From Loripinus fragilis (taxonomy: Eukaryota > Mollusca > Bivalvia > Lucinida > Lucinidae), in contig OZ026522.1 in NCBI GenBank assembly GCA_964019695.1, forward strand, positions 63,077,811-63,141,810: DNA of 64,000 nucleotides. Direction: 5' to 3'. Position 1 is the first letter of the stretch; every line of letters begins with the position of its first letter. A program made the position numbers and the translations under genes. Under the pieces are notes generated by a model. That model was not told the origin of the DNA. It saw only the letters and a list, made by a program, of their open reading frames with translations, and searched no databases. Below, piece by piece: positions 13,301-25,300 of the stretch.

Positions 13301-16300
13301 CGGAATCTGGTTGAATTTCGGAAAAAAGATTTTTTTTGGCCCCCCCGCCCCCCACGGTACCCCTAAGTGCCACCCCTGGGCATGACCCAGGCGGCCAAAT
13401 GAAAACCCCATCTGTCAGATATGTTTTATATCTTTCATTTGTGAGAAGATACACAAGATTTGGTTTAAAAATCTTTGAAATTGACTTTTTAGTTCAGACT
13501 TAATGATATTTGACCTTTTGGCCCCTCCCCAAGGCCCCAGGGGGCGAGGACCCAAAAAATTGCGCCGGTGCATATGCCTTTCATGTAAGAAACCCACACA
13601 CCAAATCTGGTTGAATTTCGGAAAAAAAAATTTTTGACCCCCCAACTTCCCATGGTACCCCCAAGTCCGACCCCTAGGGCATGACCCAGGCCGCCAAATA
13701 AAAATCCCGTCTGATATATTTTATATCTTTCATGTGTGAGAAGACACACAAAGTTTGGTTAAAAATCTTTCAAATTGACTTTGTAATTGAAATTTAATGA
13801 TATTTAATGATCTTTGACCTTTTGGCCCCTCCCAAGGGCCCCTCCCAAGGGCCCCAGGGGGCGGGGCCAAAAAAAATTGTGCCGTTGCACGCCCCATTCA
13901 TGTGAGCAACCCACACACCAAATTAGGTTGGATTTCGTCCAATGGTTTAGGAGGAGATAGCGTGACGGACAGACGGACGGACGGACAGACGGACGGACGG
14001 AGGCGATTGCAATATCCCAGACGCTTTTTTAAAAAAAGCGTTGGGATAATTAGACGGGTAAATATTATATGGTAATTGAACCTAAATAATCATGGATACA
14101 TGAAATCTAGCCCGAATCATGCAACGTAACAGAATACGTGTACCGATAATTTGAACAACTGTAAACAGTTACATAGAGTGATTAAATTTACTGATTCTAA
14201 TTATTTCAATTTAACTAAGATTTCTCCAGATAAATACTACAAAACATATCTCTAAACTCTTCATGATATATTAGCTTTTCAGGCTCAATTATATATCGTC
14301 TTTGACAACATTTTTGATAAACATTGGGCCTTTTGATATACTTTATACAGCTTTATATGTTATTTTAACAAATTTGACAGAAAATGGGAATGTATCCTTC
14401 TATAGTACTGGTCTTGAGAGCTATCATTTTATTTGCTTATGAGTATTAGAATCTAGAATTTTGGGCAAATCATTTTTTGAAGATGTAAAAAGTTAAAAGA
14501 TATAATATTTTGCAAACGTTGCATGGGGGAATTGATCCTTTTTTTTCAGACAAACAGGAACCTGGATATCTATAACAAAAACAATTCATTTTTCCATGCG
14601 AACCAAACAATTGTTGTGCTTTAACAACAAAATAATCTAGGACTAAGATTTGGTACCAGTAAAATGCATTTAAGCCCCCCTCCCGCTGCAGTGGCTTAGG
14701 CTGCTGTCCGTTGTAGGCTAGTGGTTTTGTTGTTGTTGATCCATTGCTTATTGATGCTCCCATTGTTTGTGGGAGGGTTGTGTTTGGTCCTTGTTTTGTT
14801 ATTCAGTACTTTGTGTCTTTCTAGTGTTGCAATCACCTTTATGGGGAAAAGAGAGTTGGTTACTTTACTTAAATTGTATTCCTGATGTCTTATGGCTGTT
14901 AGTGTTCTGTCGCTCTTCCTCACGGTACCATTTGGTGGTCTGCAGTGTGTGATTGTGGTATTTCCGATTCATACTTACTTGTTGTTTTGAAATGATAACA
15001 AATACCATATAACGTATAATATAAGGAATTAGGCAAGTCATATACAGTCTTGTAAGCTGTAATATACGTTACATATTGCCACACAAATAACAAAAATATA
15101 ACTAACACCAGAAACGATGTTGGTTACAGCATTTTACTATTAAATTTCAATATAATGCTCACACATGGTGTTTAAAGGTTCTCATATAGCATTACATACA
15201 ATTTTAGAATGAAAATATTCTTGCCTTATTTAACGTGCTTTTCAGTGGTATCATATTAAACAGCATATAACTAAGTGTTTTTTTTATAAAAACAAGCTGC
15301 TTGCAGTTATAAAATGGCCCATTAATTGTCTTTTGGAACATATAGTTAAAACATGAATGTTAAATGAGAAGCTTATTAAATGAAACTATTTAACAACATT
15401 TCAATGGGTTTACAGGGGAGGGGTAAATTAAATATAACATAAATGACATTACAATGGGCCCTAATAACTTAAACATAAATATTTGTAGGAAATGAAATGT
15501 TCTTGTACAATGAAAAGAATGTTTGGCCAATTCGATTATACCGGCGCTACCTTTACAACCTTATTTACATTATTTGTGTTTTAAACAATTGAGGGGTAAC
15601 GTAGTTTATATGCTGTAACAGCAAAACGCCCCAACAGTCAGAGAGCTAACATGTTTCAAAAAGCTTAGCTAGAAACATTAATTTATGCTAACATTTGATT
15701 TTAATCGCAAGGCACACACATTCTTTCCAGAATTATATTTCTGTACACAATATTATTTTGATGCATACTGACATCAAATCGACGTCAGTTTGACGTACAA
15801 TTGAAGTCCACGTAGAATCAATTTTCATTTTGGTCCTCCTATCGACGTTTTCAACCACTTCAACGCAATAAGCAATATTACAATGTGATTTATTTAGGTG
15901 TATACAGCACTAGCAGATATATACTGTTTGATTCATGTGAAAATACGGTACGTCATTTTGTGACGTCACTTTGACGTTAATACTGCAAGTAAAATTTGGA
16001 AACATCGTTTTTCTTAAACTGCATACATTTCTCTAGTTGAAAATCGACATGAATCACTTTTACCCAAAAATTCCCACGGGAGCCCAAATTTCGACACAGC
16101 TGCCTACACTATAATGCAATGTATCATCACAGGGAAATGACAAAATCAATTAACATACTGTGATGATACAAAGAAAAGGGCTATCAATTTAACTCATGGT
16201 GGGCCCAGCCATGGACAAACTCCAGGCACTGACTTACCAATTAAAGATTTAAGTCAGTTTTATCTAAGACTTATTTGGCTTGGAAAAGTAATTGCAATGG

Positions 16301-19300
16301 GTAATTGATAATGCATCTTTCTTACAATGTTTAACTAACTATTTTGAAAATGATCCCATATTCTTTACCGTGCATTGTTCATTGTTGTTGCTAAAAATGA
16401 GCTGTGAAATACTGTACTTCTTTCCATACTTTATTATAGTGTACTGGAGAAGCACAATACGCAGATGATATACCACCGCTCCCTGGCCAATTGTACGCTG
16501 CATTTGTGAAGAGTACACAAGCTAATGCCTCAATACAGAACGTTGACAAATCACCTGTTGTAGTAAGATTTTATTTTTCTTGACATGATGTTATAATGGT
16601 CTGTAGAACTATATTTGTCGCTCAAATATATTTTGTTTTCCGTTGACAAATAATATTGCCACTGCAACGCCTATGTTAACCTAGCTGTTGTAATAAAATA
16701 CAACTATCCGTTTGAACAGATACAACAGCAACTGCTTTTGTAACCTCGGTTCAGTTTTTTTTATATTAAATTAATGCCGAATACTTATTATGTTCACTTT
16801 ACATATGACAAGATACGAACACTTCTTTTTAATAAAATTGTAAGTATTTTCGTACCCATTGATTTAAACACATGTTTTGGTTGCTCAAAAGAACCATCTC
16901 ATTGAGGCAGTTCTTTTGACTACCTACAACATATGTCATGGTTGGTAAATAAGAAAATACCTCACTTTTAATGGATGTCTGCTTTAATATAGTTTTAGCT
17001 CCTGATTTGTGTTAATCAATCTCAACATTTAAAACATATTTAAATACATTATCAGTGCATAATGCAATATGAAAACAACTTAAGCAAAACAACTAAATAA
17101 TAAAAGTAAGTAAGGGTGCAAAAATCAGGAATCAATACGATCAAGTACCACATGGTTGGACGATATTCCCGATTATGGAATAGCCACCAAAAGAAACTAA
17201 CTCCGATGATGAGTTGGTACAATATACGATTTATTTCAACTGTAAGATCACGTTTACGGGCCCATAAGGTAAACGCGTCTCCACCATGTTCAATTTACTT
17301 TTTTCAACTCGCTTAGCAACCGACGTTAACGTAACGTCAACGCGGCGTTACGTTACGTCGAAAATAAATATAGCGCCCCATAATGCAATATTATGAAATA
17401 CTTTTCCACAGGTTAATTATAAGCTACAAACAATATAGACTCGGATGAGACTGCACAAAATGTGGCATTTCATCTGGGTCCATACGGTTTATAAAACATA
17501 GGATTTTAAAGTAACTCAAAACTCTTCCTACCATTTTCCCCTCCTCAAAATGACATGCATTTTGAAGATGAGCTGGGTTAAATAAATGTTAGCCTGTATC
17601 CATACAGTTGTTTAATTATAACGCGCACCTGCTTCATATGTTATTAATTCATTATGCAATTTTGAAAGCTATTTAAACAACAAAACTTAAATATAACTAA
17701 CAATAAAATTATCAAAGACTTAATTAAGCAGGTATTAGTCTATTTGTCATACTTAAAATTCCAACTCGAGTGGACACAGCTTGTTCACTGGTCTCATTAA
17801 AGTTCCTTCTCCGACTTGGGTCTTCACAACCCGCACGTGCCCGTCTTATCCCGGATAGACTTCCAGTACCTGTCCGAGCGGCCAGTTCCCTCTTGATGTG
17901 TCCGGTGAGATAACCAACATGACGTCACCGATCTGGACGTCACGTTGCGTCTGAAACCACTTTTGTCGTGCGTTGAGCCCTGGTAACCATTCACGCATCT
18001 ATCTGCTCCAAAAGTGGCGCACCAGTTCTTGGATACGGCGCCATCTCTTTCTCAGGTTGAAGTCCGTCTCATCACAGGAGGTTGGTGCAAAATGACCCCC
18101 AATTTGTCCGTGGAGAAAATGATTAGGGGTCAATGGGACGTCGTCTGCTGGATTCGCCGATTGATATGTCAGAGGCCTCGAATTTATCAGGCCCTCAGCT
18201 CCGATCATTGCTGTTGTGAGTTCTTCGTCGTTGATGTCCGCTTTACCCAGTATTGCTTTTATTGCTTTCTTCGCCAACTTAATCATAGTCTCGTGGACAC
18301 CACCGAAATGTGGTGCAAGTGGTGGGTTAAAGTGCCAGGTGACTCCTTTGTTGGCTATGGACTGGTAAATCTTGTTCTCATCTAGTTCTCTTACCAGCGA
18401 CTTTATATCTGCGTCCGCGCCTTTGAAGTTAGTGCCATTGTCTGAGTACATTTCTTCTGGTAAACCTCTACGACTGGCCATCCTGTAAAAGGCGTTTAGG
18501 AATGAATCTGTGTCCAGTCCATATGCCATTTTTAGGTGAACAGCTCTTGTGGCGAGACAGGTAAACAGGCAGAGGTATCTCTTCTCTCGTCGTTTTCCTT
18601 GTCCTTGAACTGTAATGAATGGGCCAGCGAAATCAATTGCTGACCTAACAAATGCTCGCAAAGATGGTTTCAGTCTAGATGTTGGCAATGGTGCCATTAT
18701 TTGCGAGCATGGCTTCGATTTCCGTCGGCAACACACCAAGCATTCCTTTTCCCATTCTCGAATCTCTTCTCGTCCTGCAAGTAACCAGTATCGAGTGGAT
18801 AATGCTGCGAGTGTCTGGTTGGTTCCAGTGGCATGGTTTCCTCGTTCATGAAACTCCTTCACGATGAGCTTAGTCACCCAGTTTCTTCTTGGCAGAATGA
18901 TTGGGTACCGCATATCATATGGTAGAAACTCTGCATGTTTCAATCAACCATCAGACCAAATCAACCCATCTTCGTCAAGTTTTGGCTGAAACCCCAACAA
19001 CTTGCTGCTTGTTGGCAAAGTTTTCCCGCAAGACAGAGCCTTCCATTCGTCATTGAACTCTATAACCTGTGTATGATGAATAATCTGGACTTCGGCACGT
19101 TTCAGTTCTTCACTCAGAAGTTCACCAGATGTCCTGTTTTCCTTTTGCTTTCTACCGTTGTCAACGAAGCGGTTTATCCATGCTAACACCCTCTTCAGAC
19201 GTAGGAAGCTCGAGTAGTCACGTGGTTTCAATGGAAAGTTGCATTCATTACCAGTGACAACCATGCATACTGATTCCAAGCTATTTTCCGTTCTGGTGAA

Positions 19301-22300
19301 TAGTGTTGGTCTAGTGCATCGCTTCATTTCGTCGTATCCTGTGTGGTTATCCTTGATAACTTTTGTTGGCCAAGCTTCTTCTGGCTTTCTCAAGAACTCT
19401 GGTCCTTTCCACCCTCTGTCACATTTTGCAAGATCAGCTGCCGTCATTCCCCTGCTGAGTATATCTGCTGGGTTTAAACTAGTTGGTATATATCTCCACT
19501 GCTCCGGATCTGTACTTGTCTGAATCTCCCCAACCCGATTAGCAACAAAAGGTTTAAAGTCTTGACTTGTGCCCATGTATCCACCAAAGAACGTTCTGAC
19601 TGTCCGACCAAAAGACTGCTTGACTCGTATGAAGCTCCAGAACACTCGCAATTCTCGTTGATAGTCGGACCCCAATAACTGCACCCATTAGTTCTAGACG
19701 TGGGATACTTGTCGCTATAGTAGGTGCGACCCGTGTCTTAGCAGCTACTATGTTGGTGGAGATAGTCCCATCTTGGTAGCTGTACCTTACATAAGCAACG
19801 GCTCCAAATGCATCTTCAGAGGCGTCAACGAATGTGTGCAAGGAAACGTTGTCTATCTGCTTTCCTCCTACAAGCAGACATCGTGGTATTTGTAACAGCG
19901 TTAGCTCCGGTAGTTCACTGAACCAGGCCCGTGCTGCGTTGGTTAACGTTTCAGTCAGCTCCTCATCCCAGTCCAATCCTGCCATCCACATTTGCTGCAG
20001 CAACATTTTGGCTCTAATGGTGAATGGAGCCAAAAACCCGATGGGATCAAAGAGTGTTGGGTAAATAGTCTGCGTCCAGGTCTACATGTACTTCAGTCTT
20101 GCGATCCTGTAGTGGGATGTCCCTCAACACCCGAGGCGAGCTAGACAACCATTTTCTTGCATGCATTCCGGCCTGTCTCAACAGTTGCGAGAGTTGCTTG
20201 TGCAGTTCTATCCCTTGATCTTCGTTTGCTACCGAATCCATAGAATCATCCATGTAGGTAGACCGTAGCACCGTCTCAGCTGCCAGTGGAAATGTGTCTT
20301 TGAATTTCTTTGCGTGGTGTTGTAGGACAAACTGTGCCTGGAACGGAGAGGAGTTTACCCGAAACACGACCCGATCAAACTGGTTAGTATCTGGCTGACG
20401 ATCCTGATCTATTCCCCTCCATAGGAATCGATGAAAAGGCTTGTCTTCATGAGCTATACCAATTCGCAGGTACATTTCCGCAATATCACATACTAGTGCA
20501 ACTGGTTGTCGTCTAAATCGCAGTAGAACATCAAATAATTCCCGCTGTAGCTTCGGACCTTGGTGAATCAGGTCATTGAGCGAATGACCTTCGTATCTTG
20601 CAGATGCGTCAAAGACAATTCTCACCTTGGTAGTGTCTTTATCTGGTCTTAGTACAGGGAAGTGTGGAAGGTACCACCTTGACGTTGACCTCTTTGGCTC
20701 TTGAACTTTTGTGACATAACCCTTCTGGACATACTGGTCAAGGCAGTTGTTGTATGCCTGTGCAACATCCGGGGACTTTTTCAGCCGTTTCTCTGTGTTT
20801 TCCAGTCTTCTAAGAGCCATCTCATAATTATCTGGCAATGCACGTGTATCAGACTTCCACGGTATACCAACTCTGTACATTTGGTTCTCGAATGAAAGCG
20901 TGCTTTCAACCTTTTTTATAGCCAATTGCTCTTCAATGCGAACTATTGGTGCATCATGCGGTGACTGGACATTTTCGATCTCCCAAAAGTGTTTCAACGT
21001 CGAATTTATCTGCTCAATTTCAGCCTGATTTTTAACAAAATACGTGTAAGCAAAGTTTGTATGACATACCTCTTGAGAAGTTGGTCCGGTATTCCCAATA
21101 CATGTCCATCCTAGTGGTGTGAGCCTGGCGATAGGCTCTCCTGGTTTCCCTCTAACTTCTTGAATGGCATAGAGCAGATCGGCGCAGTCCAATCCCAACA
21201 GCATGTCGACAAGTGGTCTCATGGCTGAAGTTGGGAATTTGATGTTTTTTAGGTGAGGCCACTGCTGCTTTAACTTATTCCATTCTACAACCGGCATGTT
21301 ACCCGTCACTCTGTCTACCGTGCACGCGCTAACCATTGTGCTCACATTGCCCGTTATACTTGTGAGTTCAATGTTGATTGGCTTAGTCTCAAAGGTCTCC
21401 ACCTGTCTGTTCAGTACATTTACGGTCATTTTTTCGGTTCTTCCTTGTAGACCTAGCTAAGCTGCCACGTCGGCATTGATGTAGGATTTTGTACTGGCGT
21501 CGTCTAACAAGGCATTAATTTTCAAGGACTGTTCACCATTTTTCAGAATGACTGGCACTGTACGAAGCCCCACAAAGTTTGCCCTGATGTTGCTTTGGGT
21601 GACCATTGTTGTCTGCTCTTTCCCCTCCGTAAGGCTACTGTCCCGATCCTGTGGCTCTAAAGTGCCGAAAGCTACTTTTGACGATTTCTCCAAATTGACA
21701 GGAGCCGGTCTGGTGGATCCATTTTTATGCAACAGCCTGTGATGTAAATCCGTACACACATCTTGGCCGCACTGTCGACTTCTAGGACACGCTTTTCCCT
21801 GGTGCCCTTGAGCTAAACACCGAAAGCATAACTGATTGTGTTTAGCGAAATTCCATCTATCTGCCACTTTTCTTCGATTGAATTCTGGACAATTCCATAT
21901 GCCATGATTCTTTCCACAATCGAGGCATGGCATTTTCTTCGAATTACGGACATAATCTGCTTCACCGAAAAATGTTCGATATGCTGGTTTTGTAGCCTTT
22001 CCTGACACCCCGCGAACCGCCTCTGTGGCTATCATCTGGAATTCTGATTCCTGTAGTATCCATTCCCGTAGTGAGAGCACTGACTCTTCTTTGTTGCACT
22101 CGAACACCCAGCGATGGTACCTAGCTATCATTGCCTCGGGTATTTTGCGCTGTAGCTTCGGGTAGAGCGACCCAAAACCAAGCTCGTGATATTGTCCGGC
22201 CTCTTGTAGGTTGATCATTGCTATGTCTAGAAGATCAGCAAATTCTTCTATATCCTTCACGTGACCCTGTCGTATCTGCGGAAACTCCTCCAACTCTTCC

Positions 22301-25300
22301 AGGTATAATGCTATCTGCCTACGCTTTCCACCGTACTTTCTATCTAAGCGACCCTTGGCTGCTTCGTAGGCAGCAGCGGAGTGTCCCAGGCTGTCAATTA
22401 CCTTCAGAGCCTCCCCGGAGACGTACTGCCGAAGTTGCAGTAACTTGTATTCGGCGGTTGCCGGTGCAGAATCGATGCAGGCAAGGAAAGATGCCTTCCA
22501 ACTTTGGTAGTTTTTCTTTTCGCCGGTGAATATAGGTATCTGCACACGCTTTAATTGCCTCCATAAATCTTGCCCAATCGTGGGAGGAGTGTTGTTACTA
22601 CATGTAGCAGTTGGTTGGAACGGTGTTGCCGCAGCGTTCATGCTGGTTTTTCTCACTACGGGGCGATGAAACTCTTGAGCCTGTTCATTTTGCAGTGACA
22701 TGTCCTTATCAAGTGATTGCTGTGGTTGTGCTCCTTTAACCGTGGTAATTTTCTGGTTACCCGTGGTACCGTTTGTTTGGTTTTCACTGCTTTTTAATGG
22801 CACCGAATTGCAGACATTAATGTCAGAATCAACAATTTTTACCTCTTGAGAAACGCTGTACCCTTCTTTTCGGTAGGTTTCCGACTGGTCAGAAATGTTC
22901 ATTCAGCCCAGCAAGTCAATCGTAAGTATTTCAGAAGTTTCACTTGACTGTTCCTTTTGTGTGTGGTTATAATGCTGCGCCGCCGCATATGTTGTCGAAT
23001 AATCATCATCCAGCTTCTCCATCTCGAGCATTACTTTATCGCTCAGCTGTTTTTGCTTGTTTTTATCGAAAAGTTCGGACAGTCTTGTCATTACGTTCAT
23101 GGCGCTTTCCATAGCATTGTCCAATCTAGTACATGCCTCCTGAATCTCTCCATAGCCTGGCTTTTCCGGTTGATCTATCAAAAACAATACCTTGTTTTTA
23201 ATCCGTGTGAAGCTTGATTTAGCGCGGAACTTTTCCCTTTTCAATTCAGCTTCCATGTCTGTGAGAGCGCCAGCTGTCCCTGTTGGATCGCCACGTTCCC
23301 GCAGATCATCTCCGTTGATGCCATTCTCCGACGACGCCATTTTCCCGTTAATTCCGTATTTTCTTCGATTTTATGTCTTCTAACCTCGCTCTGCTACCAA
23401 ATTTTGGTTGGACCATATTCCCGATTATGGAATAGCCACCAAAAGAAACTAACTCCGATGATGAGTTGGTACAATATACGATTTATTTCAACTGTAAGAT
23501 CATGTTTACGGGCCCATAAGGTAAACGCGTCTCCACCATGTTCCATTTACTTTTTTCAACTCGCTTAGCAACCGACGTTAACGTAACGTCAACGCGGCGT
23601 TACGTTACGTCGAAGATAAATATAGCGCCCCATAATGCAATATTATGAAATACTTTTCCACAGGTTAATTATAAGCTACAAACAATATAGACTCGGATGA
23701 GACTGCACAAAATGTGGCATTTCATCTGGGTCCATACGGTTTATAAAACATAGGATTTTAAAGTAACTCAAAACTCTTCCTACCACCACACCTGACCCAC
23801 ACCTTAAGCCTGATACAAATATACATTTCTATTATTGTTAGGTTGGGGGGGTTTGTTGTTTTTAATTTTGGGCCCTCTAAGGTCCCAGACACTGCAGTCA
23901 TTCGAGAGTTCAGTCTTTGAACATTTCAGTTACTAGACATTTTAAACACAAATAAGTATGACCAGGCAGTGCCACGAGACAAATGATTAAAAGTCCCCAG
24001 ATATTTCCTGATCTGGTAATTTAATACTGAGTTTACTCTACCCAAGTGAGCATAGCCAAGGGATGATAACTCCCTTATATGACATATAAAAGGTTAGACA
24101 CTCATACAATTACGTGAAAAGGTATAAAGCAAACATTGTAACTACGACATGTTGTAAAAACTACATGTAATTAACAAAATGGAGATCAGTATCTTTATAG
24201 TAATCAAGTACTACATACCAACCAGAGACACAAAACCACATACACACTTACACAAAATGTATACAAGCAAGAACAAAACAGGTAATGTTTTGTGTCATTT
24301 TTGATATTACCATATACTCATGGTTAATCAGTGTTTACAAAGCAGGGAACTTAATCAATTAGCATAACTATCTAAATCAGGTATACATTGTAAACCAAAG
24401 AAATAGAAGTGTTTGTAGTTACAAAATATATCCCATTTGGCATGTTGAAAAAATCAAATTTCAATTGTCACTAGTGTTCTGTACTTGAAGAAACGGTTTG
24501 TTTTGTCCCATTTATATGACAGTGCCTCATATACGAATAAAGGTCAAACCATATTAGACACATAATCATATGAAACAGCGTGGGTGATAGGGAAGTGTGA
24601 TCTGTAGTAGCTTTTAGAGATATGGTCCTGTCATATTTGGCTTGTTGACAGGATGCAATTTGCTTCACTTGTGGGCAAATTTGGTTTGAGGTAGGGGTTT
24701 CTAGATCTATTCCGTTCTGCTTATCTTACTCCCTTTATCTCGAAGGAGTCCCTATTTGACTGAGATACTGTTGACTGGGACTTTAAGCAACCTCAATCAC
24801 TTAATATGAAACAGCCACTGTAACCTTATCAAAACACTTGCCTTGTTATCCTATAAAACAGTCACTGTGACATCAGTTTTTATGACATATGATATGCTCC
24901 TATAACCTTTTCTGTAACACCCTAAACAGCCATACATCCATTTAGGCCTCACTAATTTTGCTACAAAACGTAATAAAATGTTTCATTCTAGGTTCGCTTA
25001 CTCGTGATGTTTTAAGCACATGCAAATAGTTTAGTGCAAGTTACAAAGGAGAGATAAGGATTTTTATTTTTCTAAGATAATTTTGAATACTTTCTACAAA
25101 TATAAATTCACCATATATAACGTATTTAAAAGGAGACAGATTTATCAATTTATCAACAGAGGACTAAACGTGGTGTGATCAAAAAGTTCTCATCAGATAT
25201 GCTTCAGTGAGATTCTTTGTCAGTAGGTCATTTGAAATGATTGAAGGACATTTGAAGTGTGAAAAGCATGCCCCCTGCTTTGTTGCTTATGTGCAACACA

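Larger units (their letters stand above)
10126..16112 (+). mobile_element. Element L, copy 1 (unclassified DNA transposon-like, long TIRs)
   Basis: Ends read ATAGTGTAGGC...GCCTACACTAT. The inverted similarity continues inward for about 190 bp (cccgtgggaatttttgggta; ttaagaaaaa.gatgtttcca; taacgtcatggtgacgtcac), and weaker inverted blocks appear near 10660 and 15640 (gttagctctctgac). A second copy lies inverted at 52041-58432. Between the TIRs no ORF over about 100 codons and no transposase motif is visible. Copy 1 has a 64-bp tandem duplication at its left end (about 10206-10335), an inserted repeat G (about 13040-14046) and an embedded A block (14636-14985). Without repeat G it is about 5.0 kb. 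Confidence 0.8.
7592..16439 (+). other. Intron 3
   Basis: An 8.8-kb intron made mostly of repeats: repeat A fragments, repeat G with a SINE inside it (8690-9958), and element L copy 1 (10126-16112) with a second repeat G inserted. No host coding sequence is seen. Confidence 0.65.
17153..23785 (-). mobile_element. BEL/Pao LTR retrotransposon, full-length but coding-dead
   Basis: Two 381-bp direct LTRs (TGGTTGGA...CCTACCA) flank 5.9 kb of internal sequence read on the - strand. The 5-bp duplication CCACA is at 17148-17152 and 23786-23790. Gag, Cys-His knuckles, aspartic protease, RT (YMDD), RNase H and integrase follow in BEL/Pao order. The LTRs differ at only four sites (17162/23414, 17251/23503, 17292/23544, 17363/23615), about 1%. 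The coding region has five in-frame stops (22903, 21457, 18944, 17999, 17846) and two frameshifts (near 20050 and 19565). It is a recent insertion into repeat B, antisense to the host gene. Confidence 0.97.

Noticed and set aside
18014..22529. Several + strand ORFs of 60-123 codons across 18-22.5 kb
   Set aside because: They are antisense shadows of the BEL/Pao Gag-Pol region.
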